Below, in pieces: positions 30,557 to 43,461 of a DNA stretch of 64,000 nt (position 1 is the first letter of the stretch; every line of letters starts with the position of its first letter). Source of the DNA: Dipteris shenzhenensis (lineage: Eukaryota; Polypodiophyta; Polypodiopsida; Gleicheniales); the NCBI GenBank assembly GCA_047967505.1, contig CM106541.1; one strand, 5' to 3'. Position numbers and translations under genes: made by a program. The notes beneath the pieces are model-generated. The model did no database searches and was not told the origin of the DNA. It saw only the letters and a list, made by a program, of their open reading frames with translations.

Positions 30557-31294
30557 TCAAATTTCCATTACGGAAACCAACGGTCCTTGAGGTATATCTT
30601 TTTCACCTCGTAAGACATACAGCACATCATTCATCTTGAATTGATAAATGTACTTTTTCCAATCTATGGCTGGATTCTTCCTAGAATGCCAAGCCTTACC
30701 CACGGCCATGTCTGCATGAGCAAGCTTAGTCATTTCAAAATCAAGCTTATCAGCATAGTCCTGAATTCGAAGCTCCAACTGGGTAACCCTTTGGTCCCAT
30801 ACTTCAGTTGAACTTCCATCTGCCATTCTGACTGTATATGCATAGTCAGATGGGCTAGTCTTTAGTTTCAGCCTCTTTACAAGTTTGGAGTTAATTACGT
30901 TGTGCGTTGATGCTGAGTCAAACAACACAATGACATCATGATTAGCTACTTGCCCTTTCATCTTAATTAACTCCGATTCATTAAAGGCAGTATACCCCGT
31001 TGCTGTGGACTTTAACAGGATATTATCAGGTGCACTAGTTACTAACTTAGCAACAGACACACATAACAAAACAGGTACTGACCTTTGAGAAGATCCCACT
31101 AGCTGAATCTGCATCTGTTCTGCTCTGGGACTTCCCTCCATTTCCACGTCGCATTTTGAGACCATCATCTCAGCCATCCGACGATCCTTGTTTCGTGGAC
31201 AATCTTTCCACTGATGAGGCTGAAGGCATCCAAAACACAAGCCTTCTCTCCTCGCTTTTTCCCTTTGCTCTGGGTTCAAAAAGACTTCGACCAA
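30557..31294 (-). pseudogene. Gypsy-2 zinc-knuckle and aspartic protease region
   Basis: It begins with a Lys/Arg-rich segment and CFGCLQPHQWKDC, a CCHC-like knuckle with one residue missing between the second Cys and His. About 100 residues on is VIVLFDSASTHNVINSKLV, the retroviral-type protease active site with DSA instead of DSG. The frame then runs to the end of the protease. Confidence 0.75.
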
Positions 31295-31620
31295 GCCCGG
31301 GCTGCCATTGGTGTTACTTTTCTTTTCATTCCAATGGTGGTACTTGATTTTGGAGTCTCAACTGGTTTCGCCTGCTTGGCTTGACCACTAGGCTGTGAGG
31401 CACTCCCTTTGCTAATCCACTTCTTCTTAAACCCAGTTTTCTTTGGGTACCCATACTGAGTCCCAACTTGCACAAACCCACTTGGTTTGTTCCCTTTTGC
31501 ATCCTCTAACATTTCAATTTTGCCAGATAGTGTATGACCTGCTGGGCGCGACACCTGCGCGGTCGGCCGGACTCCTGACTCTACGGGATCCACCCTAGAA
31601 ACTTCTTCTTCTACTTCCAT
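31276..31620 (-). pseudogene. Gypsy-2 gag C-terminal linker
   Basis: A 114-codon, Lys-rich frame that overlaps the next one and leads into the zinc knuckle. No capsid motif is visible, so this is probably the gag spacer only. Confidence 0.5.
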
Positions 31621-32696
31621 TTAGGTCGATGGGTGTTTTTTTTAATAAAATAAATAAAACACCACTTGAAACTGTATTTACAATTCGAAAGTCCAACTTC
31701 CAAATTTACAGCTGCCCAGGCATATATCACACTTCAACCAAAACCCACTTTCCCTAGGCTAGGGAAAACTCCTGCAATCTGAAATAACTCAAACACAGAT
31801 ACTAATAAACGAGTACATATTCCAATGAACTTTGGAAGGCATAGAGAACTCCCTGGTCATTCATGTAGCATGGAGAGATCAACTTGTCCCTGTAAGGTTG
31901 TTCCAAGCACTGATGACCTGCCTTGTGACGATGAACATACTATACGATCTACCCCTTTTCATGAGCTCACGACCACTCAGTTCCCGGTAAGCTTCAAAAT
32001 CGTTGAATCTGAACTGCGACCTGACGATAGCATACTCAACGTGATCGATGATGCTCTTTTAAATAGAAAGGATGTCGTTCTTTAATTATTGATCCATAAG
32101 CCGATAGAGGAGATCTGTCCGCCTTCTGAAACCATACGACTCTTCTGGTGCCACCTCGCGTTTCGTGAACAGCTTTGACGGAAGTCGCTTCACGTCTCCC
32201 TTTCGAGATATCAAGGAGCCCTGAAGGTACCAATATGAACTTGCGACCGTGCGCGATCCTGATATCCTCCAATTGTGATGACATCTGTGAACATATAATA
32301 CCAAAATACAATCTGTGCTTCATGTTATTCGTCGTCAAATTTGGACATCCCACAGCCCTTTGATTAACAAATTGCCGCGATATTCTGCATACTCACAAAT
32401 ACCGTGGACAGTCATGGTCTGAAGCTGTACGTCGAGTTGACAAACCAGGACAATCACCAAACCTGCGACAACATCTGCTAACAAACGACCTTGCGAGCCA
32501 TACAACGGGTAACTCCAACAACTGCTCTTCAACGACGAGCCCAAAGACGACGACCCTAAGCAACGTGCACAACCTCAGCCAATCGCCTCTACACACCACT
32601 CTTCAGCGACTTCTGCAACGATGCACCATAGCACACCTACACACGGTCATAGCTCTTCCAGCTAGTCACGCCCCAATTCTCGTGATCCACCTGCAT
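31621..32696 (-). other. Gypsy-2 leader, gag capsid not recognisable
   Basis: About 1.1 kb between the PBS and the first protein motif. Short frames occur but none looks like the gag capsid domain, so gag is either deleted or too degraded to see. Confidence 0.5.
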
Positions 32697-32708
32697 GATC
32701 TGATACCA
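32697..32708 (-). other. Primer-binding site (initiator Met tRNA)
   Basis: TGGTATCAGATC lies two bases inside the 5' LTR. It matches the plant initiator-Met tRNA type PBS (TGGTATCAGAGC) at 11 of 12 positions. Confidence 0.8.
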
Positions 32709-32710
32709 AA

Positions 32711-33172
32711 TGACACATCCAAAACTGCTAACTCCTAGCCTTTCATCAAATCACGAGCATAGGCACAAGGATTGTCCTCCTAGCCAACCTCGGTGGTAGT
32801 AAGCTCTCACTCTCTTCAAAATCGTTACGTTAAAGCTCTTGCTTACAAAATTTCCACCAAGCCCCAAAATTTCCTAGATGGATCTAGTATGCCACATGTC
32901 TTCATTTTAGGGTCCCTCCTTAATGCATCATTTACCCCTCTCTTGGGATATCATTAAAACCACTTGCCCCTTGGCACATTTCATGCATTTAGGTCCCTTA
33001 GCCTTAGATCCACCTAGTCTAGTGCCATGTCACCCTCACCAAGGACCTTGACCTTGATTCCTTTTTTATCATTTACATGAAGCCCAAAAAAAAATAATAC
33101 AAACATTGATCCTTTAAAGGAAAATGCCGACTGACCCTTCCGAGGTCATGTTACCTCGACTTGAGCGTAACA
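32711..33172 (-). repeat. 5' LTR of gypsy-2
   Basis: On the minus strand it runs from TGTTACGCTCAAG at 33172 to GGATGTGTCA at 32711. It is followed by the primer-binding site. Confidence 0.9.
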
Positions 33173-35700
33173 TGAAGTGGGATGCCCAAACATGAGAAGG
33201 CTCCCATCCAAGTGGAACAAGAAATAGGCATATCATCCATCTCAATCCAATCCATTAGAATGGTTGCATCAATTTGCTGGATCCTCCCTGCACTTCCTTT
33301 GAGATGACTTACTACTTGCAATCTACGGTCCTTCGGAAGCTTTTGATCTTTCCAGGATCCTATAGAGGAGGCAGGCCTCTCTCCCATCTTGAACAGTGCA
33401 AATAATGTGGATGGCCTAGCGGTCTACCATCATCGAGTATGCTATCATTTCACGTGACCAGCTGCCTATCAATCTCTTCCAAAGAAACAGGGGAATTCTC
33501 CAAGTAAAAATCCACTTGGTGTTACCTATCCTATCTCTGCCTAAAGGAGTACATGCCCATATGGGAATAAAGAAATCCTTTCAAGGCTCTTGCCCAGGAA
33601 AAACTCCCCTTACCACAAACTTGCAAAGTAATGCCTTGCCCTGCAAGTCTGGGTCTATGATACTGAGACCTCTTTCTTTTGTGTGGAGGATGAGTGTCTC
33701 CCAAACCACCCTGGCCACAGTATCTGTGGTGCCATCTAGCCCATTCCACAAAAAATTCCTTGTAGGTCTCTTAAGCTGAGTAATGCAATCCTTAGAGCTG
33801 CACCAACAAGAGCAAACATACCATGCCATGGCCAGCAAAACCTCGCTAACAACTACTACAATGGAAGCCAGGTTCAATTTGGCTGAACTCCAAAAGAGGA
33901 GTTTCCTTCTGATGCCTTCCAACACTGGAGCAAACTGCTGTGAAGAAGAGATACCCATACCGACCTGGCATCCTAGATATTCGATGGGAACACGCCTCAG
34001 TATCTATGTAAAACCAAAATCAGCCCCCTAATTAGAAGTCATCTCACTGATCCAAAAGCCATTGGGTTTGTTCCAATCAATGTGAGCACCAGCTGCGATA
34101 CAAAATAAATGCAAGAAGAAATGAGCGTATGAGGAGTGGTATCCAAAAAAACACCAGTGTCATCCACCAACTCATAGTCTATGAGTTCCTCATTATGTCT
34201 TAGGGGAAGCTTCAGCCCAAAACTATTAGCTTGTGATCTGAGAAAATGCTCATAGCTTTAGCCACGAAGAGAAAAAGAAAAGGGGCTAAAGGGCATCCCC
34301 AACAGACTGATCTACAAATTTGAAATCTCTCTCCCTTGATTCCTCTGATAAGTACCTAGCTGTGGGCTGATCTGACCTCTCTAATCCATGCATTTGAGAA
34401 TCCAAAATGATGAAGGGTGCCCTCTATCATAGGCCTTCTCGATATCTAAGAATAGATTGGCTAATTACCGGCCACTTTGCATAGCCCAATCCGAAGCTTC
34501 CCAAAAAGAAAAATATTATTAAAAATTATCCTTTCATGCACAGAGCCCATTTACGTGTCATGGATGAGGTTCGGAAAATTGGGCTGCAATCATCCGCAAA
34601 TTGCTTTTTTGCCAGAATTTTACATAAGGTGCCTAAGAAAGTGATAGGTCTCCATTGTGACACCGAATTTCTGCAACCCCTTTGGAATGAGATTGATGAG
34701 ACCCTTTGTAAGTGATCCAGGCATAGTACCACCAAACACCCTGTAGGGCTGAGGTATTGTGATCTCCAATCTCATCCCAATGGGCAATAAAGAATGTTGG
34801 GGAAAGCCCATCTGAACCTAGGCACTTGCCCTTGTGAAGAGCACGTAAAGAGGTCCTGAATTGCATATTGGTGGAAGCTGCATCTAGTGAGATCCTCATA
34901 TAGTGGAATATGTTGTGCCATATCTGAACCCTAGCATCATCTCTAACTGGCGTGTCAGGATCTGTACAAGGACATGGTCCCCTCAATTATTAGTGGCATA
35001 AATGTTGAGAACCCCAACCTTATGTCCCCCAATCAAAAGAATGATCCACTTTTTCCAAAAAAAAGAATGATCCACCAAGATCTAGAAGGGATAATGATAC
35101 TGTGTCCAAAACCACCAGGAGAGAAAAGAATATGAAATGGAAATGCATGTTCGTCCCTTAGTACCCAAGGTAGGTGACCAAAATGTGTGACCTGCAAGCA
35201 ATTTACCAAACTTAGCACAATCTTTGGCATCCAACTTGTGCTTCTGAATGAAAAGAATGTCAATGGAGTCCCCTGTAACACCTGGATGAAGCTGAGTATG
35301 GATAAGTTGCCTATACCACTGAGGCCTTGTATGTTCCAACAAACAATCATCATCCGTGGGAGGAAGTATCATGGAACACCTTACCTGACCTAGTGGTGGA
35401 AACAAACCCCTCAATGGGGGAAAACCTCTTGCTCAAAGAGCGAGGGAGAGAAACAATTGAAGGTAAATCTACTGGTGAAAGAATCTGTCCACCTGAGGAG
35501 GGAACTAACTGGGATCGAAAGGAATACCAACCACAATCTCACCAAATGTGGAAGGCATGAAATCCTCATCAGGAAAGTCCGCTAGATCTACCAAGTCCGA
35601 AAAAGAATTCCTAAAGTTCAGTCCTGGCGTTGGAGTACCAAGATGCCTACAGTCAAAATTGGAGAGACAAGGTACCTTGATCAAATACTTGCAGTACAGT

Positions 35701-36328
35701 TTCGGAGCTGCTCCTCTCCCCATGAGCTACTGCCCTCTCCCTCTCCCTCTCTCAGAGACCAGGAGGAGCACGAGGAGGTTAGAGCTCACACATGACACAT
35801 GCCTCCACCCTGTGGATGTACATATGAGATGGTTTGTAGATGCCGCAGGATCTTGTTACATAGGGGACGTACTCGCCGCTTCATCTCCAGACGATCCAGG
35901 ATGATGGCAGCTTTTCGGAGGAGACTTACTCATGGAGATCTCGCCCCACCAGCTGCTCACCTCACCTTTGCTCAGATTTGTACTCTCATAGCAGGAGGCA
36001 GAGTCGATGGACAGGATTTCCAGTATTATTTTGGTTCTCAGACTCCGTGACACCTGGACTTGTATCTTTGCATTGGCATATTGTATTCATCCCCCCATTT
36101 TGCACCCAGGGGCGGTTTCCTTGCATCTAGTTTACTTTGTATTTAGGCTCAGATTTGACATTATGTACTTTCACTTGCATTGTATTGCGTAGCACTTAGA
36201 TGATATTCGACGATGCCTCTTCTTTGTGGCACGTTGATTTTGTGCTATCTTGTATGCAGAGTTCTTGATGTCCCATGGGCCCATTTTGGCCTTTAGTGGA
36301 CAATAATACACTTTCTTTCTTTCTTTCA
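35701..36328. other. Unassigned DNA between two LINE-1 copies
   Basis: About 630 bp. A plus-strand stretch at 35799..36050 is open for 83 codons (basic, not recognised). From 36050 the sequence looks like a 3' UTR or an LTR, ending CTTTCTTTCTTTCTTTCAG just before the C-rich 5' UTR of copy D. Confidence 0.35.
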
Positions 36329-37080
36329 GCCAGCCCCCTCTCCCTCTCCCTCACCCTCGCTGCCCCCCCTCTTACCCCCCCTTGCTGCTCCGCCTCTCCC
36401 TCCCTCTTGCCAGCCCCCTCTCCCTCCTCCCTCACCCTCCCTCTCTCCTTCCTCCTCCCTCACCCTCCCTCTCCCCCCCCCCCCGCTGCCCCCTACCTCT
36501 CCCTCCCCGCCCTCCCTCTCCCCCACCGACAGCCCCCTCGCCCCCCTCCTTCACCCCCTCCTGTCCCTCCCCCTCCCCGCCCTCCCTCTCTCCCACCCAC
36601 CAGCCCCCCCGCTCCCTTCTCCTCCCCCGCCATCCCTCTCCCCCCCCCGCTGCCCCCTACCTCCCCCTCCCCGCTGCCCCCTACCTTTCCCTCCCCGCCC
36701 TCCCTCTCCCCCACCCGCCAGCCCCCCCGCCCCCTTCTCCTCCCCCGCCCTCCTTCTCCCCCCCCACTGCTCTCCCCTCCCCCCCCCCTCCTAACCCGCC
36801 CTCCTTTCCTCTCCCCCCCCCCCCCTCTTTCCTCTCCCCCGCCCTCCCCGTCAGCCCCTCCCTCCCTCCTAACCCCCCCTTACCCACCAAAAAAAAAAAA
36901 AGGTTTTTAAAAAAAAATCCTCCCTGACCACCCTCTCGCTCCCCGCCCCCTTCCTTCCTAGCTCAGCTCCTCTACGCCTCCCCCTTCAGCCTACCTTCGT
37001 CTCCCCCCCTCAGTCTTTCCTCTCCTTCCCTTCCCCTTTCTCCTACCCTCTCTTTCTCCTTCTTCCTGCGCCCGTGTTCC
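36329..37080 (+). repeat. LINE-1 5' UTR of copy D, C-rich
   Basis: C-tracts alternating with CTC and CCG, with an A-rich patch at 36888..36918. The Pro-rich frames across it are not genes. Confidence 0.7.
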
Positions 37081-37156
37081 AAGGCGTTCTGGGCAGTAGT
37101 TTTATAGACAAAGCTTTTTTCAGTGTTGGAATCGGCCTTTTTACATCGATTGGCGA

Positions 37157-38636
37157 ATGGATCCCCATTCAGCCAATCTCCGTCCACTTCCACCGGCCGC
37201 GAGAGAGATGGAATTAGAGGGCTCCACATCACTTTTCGCCCGCATCTTTGGGTCACACCCTTCCAGATCACAGGCTAGAGACTGCTGGATGCTGGCAGCA
37301 TTACCAGGAGATCTCGCCCCACACCTCAGGGATATTCAACTTCTGGGACGTGGATTCTTCCAAGTGGTTTTCGACTCCCATGACTCCACAACCCTTGTTC
37401 TCAAAGCTAATCCCCTGGCTTTGGGTTCGAGGAGGATCTTTCTTTTACCCTACACCTTGGGCTTTGATCCGGTTGAGGAGGACAGGCAAGTCACATCACT
37501 GTTCATTAGATTTCTTAGTCTTCCTCAGGTCTACATCGACTGCTTGCCACTATCGATAGCCACATTCGGAGTGGTCACTGAGATCCCCCCCCTTCCTCGC
37601 ATGCCTTCTTCCTCAACAGAGGCAGTCAGTGCAGACGGGGTGCCTTGTGTTAGAGTCATTGTCTCTGACCCTAACATCTCAGATGACCACATCATGCTTC
37701 TGCGTCCAGACAGCTCTCTCTTTCGACAGAAAGTTGAGATTTCAGGTAGACAAGACCAGTGCAGGATTTGCAGGACCCTTGGGCACTTTGCTAGAGACTG
37801 CCCAAGGAAGAGAAAAAGACCCAAGAGGTCTTCTGGTGCGGCTCCTTCACGTACTACCCCGACTGTACCTCCCCAGCACCCTGTACCACGCAATCCAGGA
37901 CCACCAGGAGCAGCAAGGTGCCCTACTTCGCGCACCCCAGGACCACCAGGGATAGCAGGGTGCCCAATGCCCGCAGCACACTTAATACCACGGTGGAGAG
38001 CTATCAAAGCGGCTCCCTTACCTCAGGAGGAGACCTTTGATCCTGTTCAGACACACGCCTTCCAGACTCCAGAGGTGGATGTTGCTGCAGCCCCAGACAC
38101 TATAGCTCCACACTAGGAGGGGCCTTCAGATGCACCAGCCACAGTCACCTTGGTTTCTGACCATGAGGGGGCTACAGGTACTTCTTCCCCATAGACTGTT
38201 CCTACCACAGTCAGGACAACCGAGAAAGTGCACGCACAAATGAGGACTCCAGATTCCTCTTTAGCCCAGGCACAGGCCTCCTCAGCCCCAAGCTCCAGTT
38301 CTCGTGATAGAGGCCTGGCAGGTCCTTCTCCTCCATCTTCCACGAGTGCAGGTCTTCTTCGCACTCCTCAACCAGACTTGCTTATCAGGAACTCTCGTTC
38401 GGCACTGGTAGATTCGGCTACTTTCATCGATGAGGAGGAGTTTGTGCCCTCCACCTTAGGGGTCCCGGTCATTGGGATTCCTTTTGATAGGGCCTCCCCT
38501 TCAGCAGGTGTGGGGATCCTTTCACCTGTTGAGTTTCCTGCCCTCAGCAGGAGTGTTTCAGCCTAGGGGAAGCTGGTCTCCTCTACTAGGTCGGGTAAGC
38601 CTTTCCATCCAGCATCCTCCTGTTGATGAGGATAGT
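37157..38636 (+). pseudogene. LINE-1 ORF1, copy D
   Basis: It begins MDPHSANLRPLPPA and lacks the DELQQL segment. The DUF4283-like domain is open (WMLAALPGDLAPHLRDIQLL onward), followed by CRICRTLGHFARDC (full CCHC) at about 37761..37802 and a KRKRPKRS patch. The first stop is at 38114, two more follow before the ORF1 end, and the terminal stop overlaps the ORF2 ATG at 38636. Most of the N-terminal half could still be made. Confidence 0.8.
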
Positions 38637-41600
38637 CAGCTGGAACATAAAGGGCCTAGGCAGAGTTCCACACCATCGCCGTAGGCAGCTGATCCAGAAT
38701 CAGCTTCATCCAGGTGTCACTGGAGGTGCTATTGATATCTTTTTTATCTAGGAACACAAGTTGGATGCCAGTGATTGCTCTAAGTCTAGCAAATTGCTTT
38801 CAAGACATACCTTCTGGTCACCTGCTATGGGCACAAGGGGAGATACTTGTATTTCAGTCTCTCCTTCTATTCTCCCCTTGGTTGCTATGGTCTTATCTCC
38901 CCCTTTAGAGCTCAATGGATCATTATTTTGATTGGAGGGCGTAAGATTGGTCTTCTCAATCTTTATGCTCCCAACAACAGAGGGGAGCGGATCTCCTTTT
39001 GGAAGGAGTTACTCTCTTGGGCCCCCATTGCAGATTCTTGGATCATTGGTGGTGACTTCAACATGGTTGAGTTGCCTTCAGATAAAAAGGGAGGCAGACA
39101 GGGTGGAATTCATTCTTTGGAGAGGGCAGCCTGGGATGCCTTTCTCTTTCTGTACAGTGGCAGGGACACTTGGTTGGATGATGCCTTTCATGTTATGCCA
39201 TAGTCACTCCTGTACTCTTGGTCGAACAGGAGAATACACATGCCCATCCATGCATGTATTGACAGATTTTATGTAGAGGATTGGGCACTTGACAGAGGCG
39301 GATCTGTATGCATTTCTACTAGGGTTACCACTTCATATCCTTTTCCAGTGGTGTTGCAGATTCTTGAGCCTCATCTGAGAGGACGCTCTGCCAGTGTCAT
39401 GATTCCGGATGCCTTTTATGTAGAGGAGAGCCTCACGGAGGATATTTTACAGATTTGGGTTTCTCACATATAGGGTGGAGTTGTCCGCCCATCTCAGGTA
39501 GCTGCAGCCCTATCCGGAAGTAGTGATTATTATCATACAGTCGCTGATTCCAAGAGACGTGAGATTCTCAGACGTGAGCCCATCCTCTTCAGAGTCCCCT
39601 CAAGAACCCAATCCACCCTATCATAGGCCTTCTCAAAATCAAAAAGCAAAACCAGTAAATCCTCTTGGAAGAACCGTCCAACATTGTGGCCTTCCAAAAA
39701 GAAATATGTTGTCTCATGGCTTTGCCTGGGTGGGCTGAATGATATTTGGTAAGAAAGGGGCAAGTCTCATGCTGATGGCCTTAGTTAAGACCTTGTAATC
39801 AAATCCAAGCAAGGTAATAGGCCTCCATGATGAAATATCATGCCTATCTCTGTTGTCCTTAGGTATAAGGTGAATCACTCCCTCTAAAAGTATAATTGAC
39901 ATATCCTCGATCTCCAAGACATCTTCAAAAGTTGTGCGAATTCCTAGCAGTAAACGGTCCTCTTTTAGACACTTTCCTTTAGAGCTATAGTCGCCCTCTT
40001 GAGCTCATAGTAGTAAAGCCTCATAAGACAAGTACTCATCTCCTTTGTGATCACTCTCCTTGTACTCCTCTGAACCTCCTCCCGGGGCTGCCGAGTATCC
40101 ATGAGTGCCTGAAGTATTGCCAAGCATCTTGCAGAGGGAGGAGCAGAAATGACCATCAGATGCTTGGGTACAGGAGCGCCTTGCTACGGCAAGGGCTCAC
40201 TTGCAGACATTGCTTGATCAGAGAACAGAGTATGCCTTCCATGCACGGGAGTCCTTTTGGATATAGATGGGAGGGAGAGTCAATAAACACTTTTTCTCTA
40301 CACTTGGTCCCAGACATAGTAGAGAGAGTGTCACGCAGCTTATTGACTCTGACGGCGTTTTGCAGCCTTATCCGGATACCGTCATGCACTTAGCGGCAGA
40401 TTTCTATGCCTCCCTTCTTTCCGCAGATCCTGACACACAGGCCAGAGTTGTGGCTAGAGATGAAATTTGGCAGAGTTTACCTGTGTTGGTCACACCAGAG
40501 ATGATATGCTCACTTGATGCACGCTTTACCAACACAAAGTTCAAGACTGCTCTCTCCGCCATTCATAAGGAAAAATGCCCTGGTTCCGATGGTCTTACTC
40601 CTTTTTTTACAGCCTTTTGGGATATGATAGGTGATCATATTACCTCAGCCCTGCAGGGCATTTGGGACTCGGGTGAGATGCCTGACTCACTGACCGAGGG
40701 ACTCATACACCTTATACCCAAAAGGTGGCAACAGGAATTTTGTATCCCATTGGAGACCCATCACTCTTTTGGGCACTCTATACAAAATCCTTGCCAAGGT
40801 GATTTGCATCTGATTGCAGCCCCTTCTTCCAGACCTCATCCATGATACTCAGACAGGCTTTGTGCATGGCAGGAGTATATTTGATAATATCTTTTCCTTT
40901 AGGGAAGCCACACAGTGGGCTATACAGAGCGGGCAGAGGCTGGCAGTTCTACTCTTCGACTTTGAGAAAGCCTATAACAGAGTAGATTGGGGATTTCTTG
41001 AGGGCACTCTTCTACGATTTGGATTTTCAGATGCATGGATTAGAGGGGTGGCCACCATTTACAGATCAGCCCACAGCCAGGTTTTGATTGGAGGGGTAAG
41101 GGGTGACAGGTTTCAGATTTCCAGATCAGTTCGTCAGGGATGCCCTTTAGCCCCCTTCCTCTTTCTTTTTGTGGCAGAAGCTATGAGTATCTTCCTTAGA
41201 TCTCAGGCTGAGCTTTATGGGTTGAGATTGCCCTTGAGACAGGAGTAGGAGCTTCTTGACTGTGAGTTGGCTGATGACACTGCTATTTTTATTGAGGCCT
41301 CTTCGCAGTCACTTGATTCTTTCCGGACAGCCTTGGATATTTTTTGCTCAACTGCAGGGGCACACATTAAGTGGCATAAATCCTTTGGCTTTTGGATCAG
41401 TGATGAGCACAGTCCAGGATGGGGAGTTTACATTGGCTTTTCCTAGATTCAGAGGGGTGTTTCTGTCAGATATTTGGGATGCCAGGTAGGATTGGGCATC
41501 TCTCCAGCACAGCAGTTTGCCCTAGTACTAGAAAGTATAAGAAAAAAGCTCCTTTTTTAGAGCTCAGCCAAACTCGACCTTGCCTCTAGAGTTGTGGTAA

Positions 41601-43461
41601 TGAACCAGGTTCTCTTGGCCACCGCCTGGTTTGTGTATTCTTGCTGGTGCTGGTCTTGTATCACTCAGCTAATTAGACCAGTCAGGAATTTTTTATGGAG
41701 TGGACTTGATGGCATGGAAGATGTTGCAGTGAGGGTGGCCTGGGAGACCATTATTCTCCCTACATGGGAAGGGGGCCTTAATATCATTGACCCGGACTTG
41801 CAGTGTAGGGCATTGCTTTGTAAGGTGGTGATGAGGGAACTCATGCCTAGGCAGGAACCTTGGAAGGATTTCTTTTTTGGATGCATTCAGGCTTGCACAC
41901 CTACCTTGGGAGATGATTGGGTGGACAGCCCTCGCTGGATTTTTACTTCCGCCTCTCTCAGGTCTCCTGCCTCTCCTCTCATGACTACCAGCCTGAAAGC
42001 TTGGGGGAGCTTTAGGAACACTCTTCGAAGGGTTCCGCCCTCTACCCTTGAAGAGATTGATAGGCAGCCGATCATTTGGAACGATAGTATACTTGATGAG
42101 CATGGCAGACCACTGGGCACTTCCCCTTATATGCAGTGGTCTAGATGGAAGAGAGGCCCCACCTACACAGTAGGCACTTGGAAGGCTGTTATCAGGCTAC
42201 CTAAGGATCAGAGGCTTCAGTCCGTGAGTCACCTCAAAGGGGTAGCACGTAGGATTCAGCAGATAGATGCAGCCATCCCGGTGGAATGGATAGTTGAGAT
42301 GCCTATTACTTCCACCACTTGGATGGGAGCTTTTTCAAGGACAGCAGTTCCTCTACAGGTGATCGCTCTTCGAGATCTCGGGAAAGATGCTCTAGTCTTT
42401 GACGTTGGGGATGGAGGTATACTCTCTAGATCCACGGATGATATTTTTCTAGAGGTTGCCTTTCAGCCTGTCAGGTTTGCTAGTTTTGTGGACCATGGAG
42501 CGGGCTTGTAGTGGTACTTAGACCCCGACCCTCTGCTCTTGGCCCTGGGATCCTGGAGGTTGTGGTTATATGGAGGTGCACCTCTCAGGTGCTTGCAGTG
42601 GGACCCAGGAGAGTGGGAGTGGATAGATCATGGGCACTGAGAGAGGGGGATTCCCTTTTTTTGTTTCACGGTTGGTAATGCCAGGAGATTTCAGCTGAGC
42701 AGTAGAGGTTGGATTCCCTCCAGAGACCCCCATTGGGATAGCTTCTTCATCACCGCAAAATTGCGTAGGAATTTCTCGAGGAGGCTCCCTTAGAAATAGA
42801 AAGATCACTCTTTTCTTTTGGCTTTCTATTCATGGAGGGATTGCAGTGAACCTGTGTAGATGACGATTTGGGGCTGATCCCACTTGCTCTCGCTGTCATT
42901 TTGCAGAGGAGTCAGTGCGACATTGCCTTTGGGACTGCAATCAAGCGAGAATTGTTTGGAAAGGAGTTGCTCGGATACTCAGCATTTTTCATACTTCCCC
43001 TTTCTTCATGACTTGGGGCTCGGTCGCATGGTTATCCCTTACTGGGCCCCATGTGTTTTATGAGGGTGAGCCTTCTTCTTGGGCACTCTCGATCCGCCGA
43101 CAAGTGATAGAGCCCTGCTCTCTTCAGGATGTACCACATATTCCTTTCAGAGCTTCACATGTTTCAGTGGACACCTCTTGGGAGATTTTGGCTAGCATTT
43201 CCTCTTGGCACATTTGAAGAGCCAAATGCACAGAGGCCTTGGATGACACCCAAATACACCCATCACAGGTGTTCACGGGTTTGGAGTGACACGGTTCACA
43301 CTTTGATAGCCATATGGGCTAGCATGCAGGACCCTTCACGGGCAGCCTCTTCTAGGAGGACTGTATTTCTTCGATTTTGGAGGGGTTCTCCCTTTTTCTC
43401 GGAGGTTGCTACCGGATTGAGATGGCACTATCAGCCCCAATCCTTTCTTTTTGGCTCTTGA
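38636..43461 (+). pseudogene. LINE-1 ORF2, copy D
   Basis: It begins MRIVSWNIKGLGR and soon shifts frame. Endonuclease motif GGDFNMVELPSD is at about 39046. RT motifs are LFDFEKAYNRVDW (41000), RQGCPLAPFLFL (41132) and ELADDTAIF (41262, catalytic Asp pair kept). The longest open piece is 41594..42511. The end has HCLWDC (42920) and the family C-terminus. Stops and an inserted fragment make it inactive. Confidence 0.8.
39578..40138 (-). mobile_element. Antisense RT fragment of a divergent LINE inside copy D
   Basis: Minus-strand frames give VIHLIPKDNRDRHDISSWR, PITLLGFDYKVLTKAIS and LVLLFDFEKAYDRVDW. These are RT motifs in inverted orientation, clearly different from the host copy, where ORF2 resumes at 40139. 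No poly(A) or TSD seen. Confidence 0.7.

Larger units (their letters stand above)
27446..33172 (-). mobile_element. Gypsy-2: Ty3/gypsy chromovirus-like element with both LTRs
   Basis: 5727 bp flanked by TGAAG (27441..27445 and 33173..33177). Both LTRs are 462 bp and differ at roughly 14 positions by eye (about 97% identical). PBS, protease, RT, RNase H, integrase and PPT occur in the order normal for Ty3/gypsy, but pol is split among at least six frames. The gag capsid domain is not recognisable. It inserted into LINE-1 copy H. Confidence 0.9.
26755..35700 (-). mobile_element. LINE-1 copy H, split by gypsy-2
   Basis: The 3' part is 26755..27445 and the 5' part 33173..35700. They join perfectly if gypsy-2 and one TGAAG duplication are removed. 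The 3' end keeps CTTAATAGAAGTC but has a decayed hairpin. Pieces of ORF2 (endonuclease start MMIVCWNIQGLSG at 35353, DGLSPTFF near 34800, SSAKLNLASIVVVV near 33880) and the ORF1 C-terminus (35723..35505) are readable in many frames. This is one of the most degraded copies. Confidence 0.75.

Noticed and set aside
27446-33172. CRISPR-like or satellite array from the two similar 462 bp blocks
   Set aside because: They are LTRs with TG...CA ends, PBS, PPT and a target-site duplication.
36275-36927. Pro-rich frames over the copy D 5' UTR
   Set aside because: C-tract artefacts with no conserved residue pattern.
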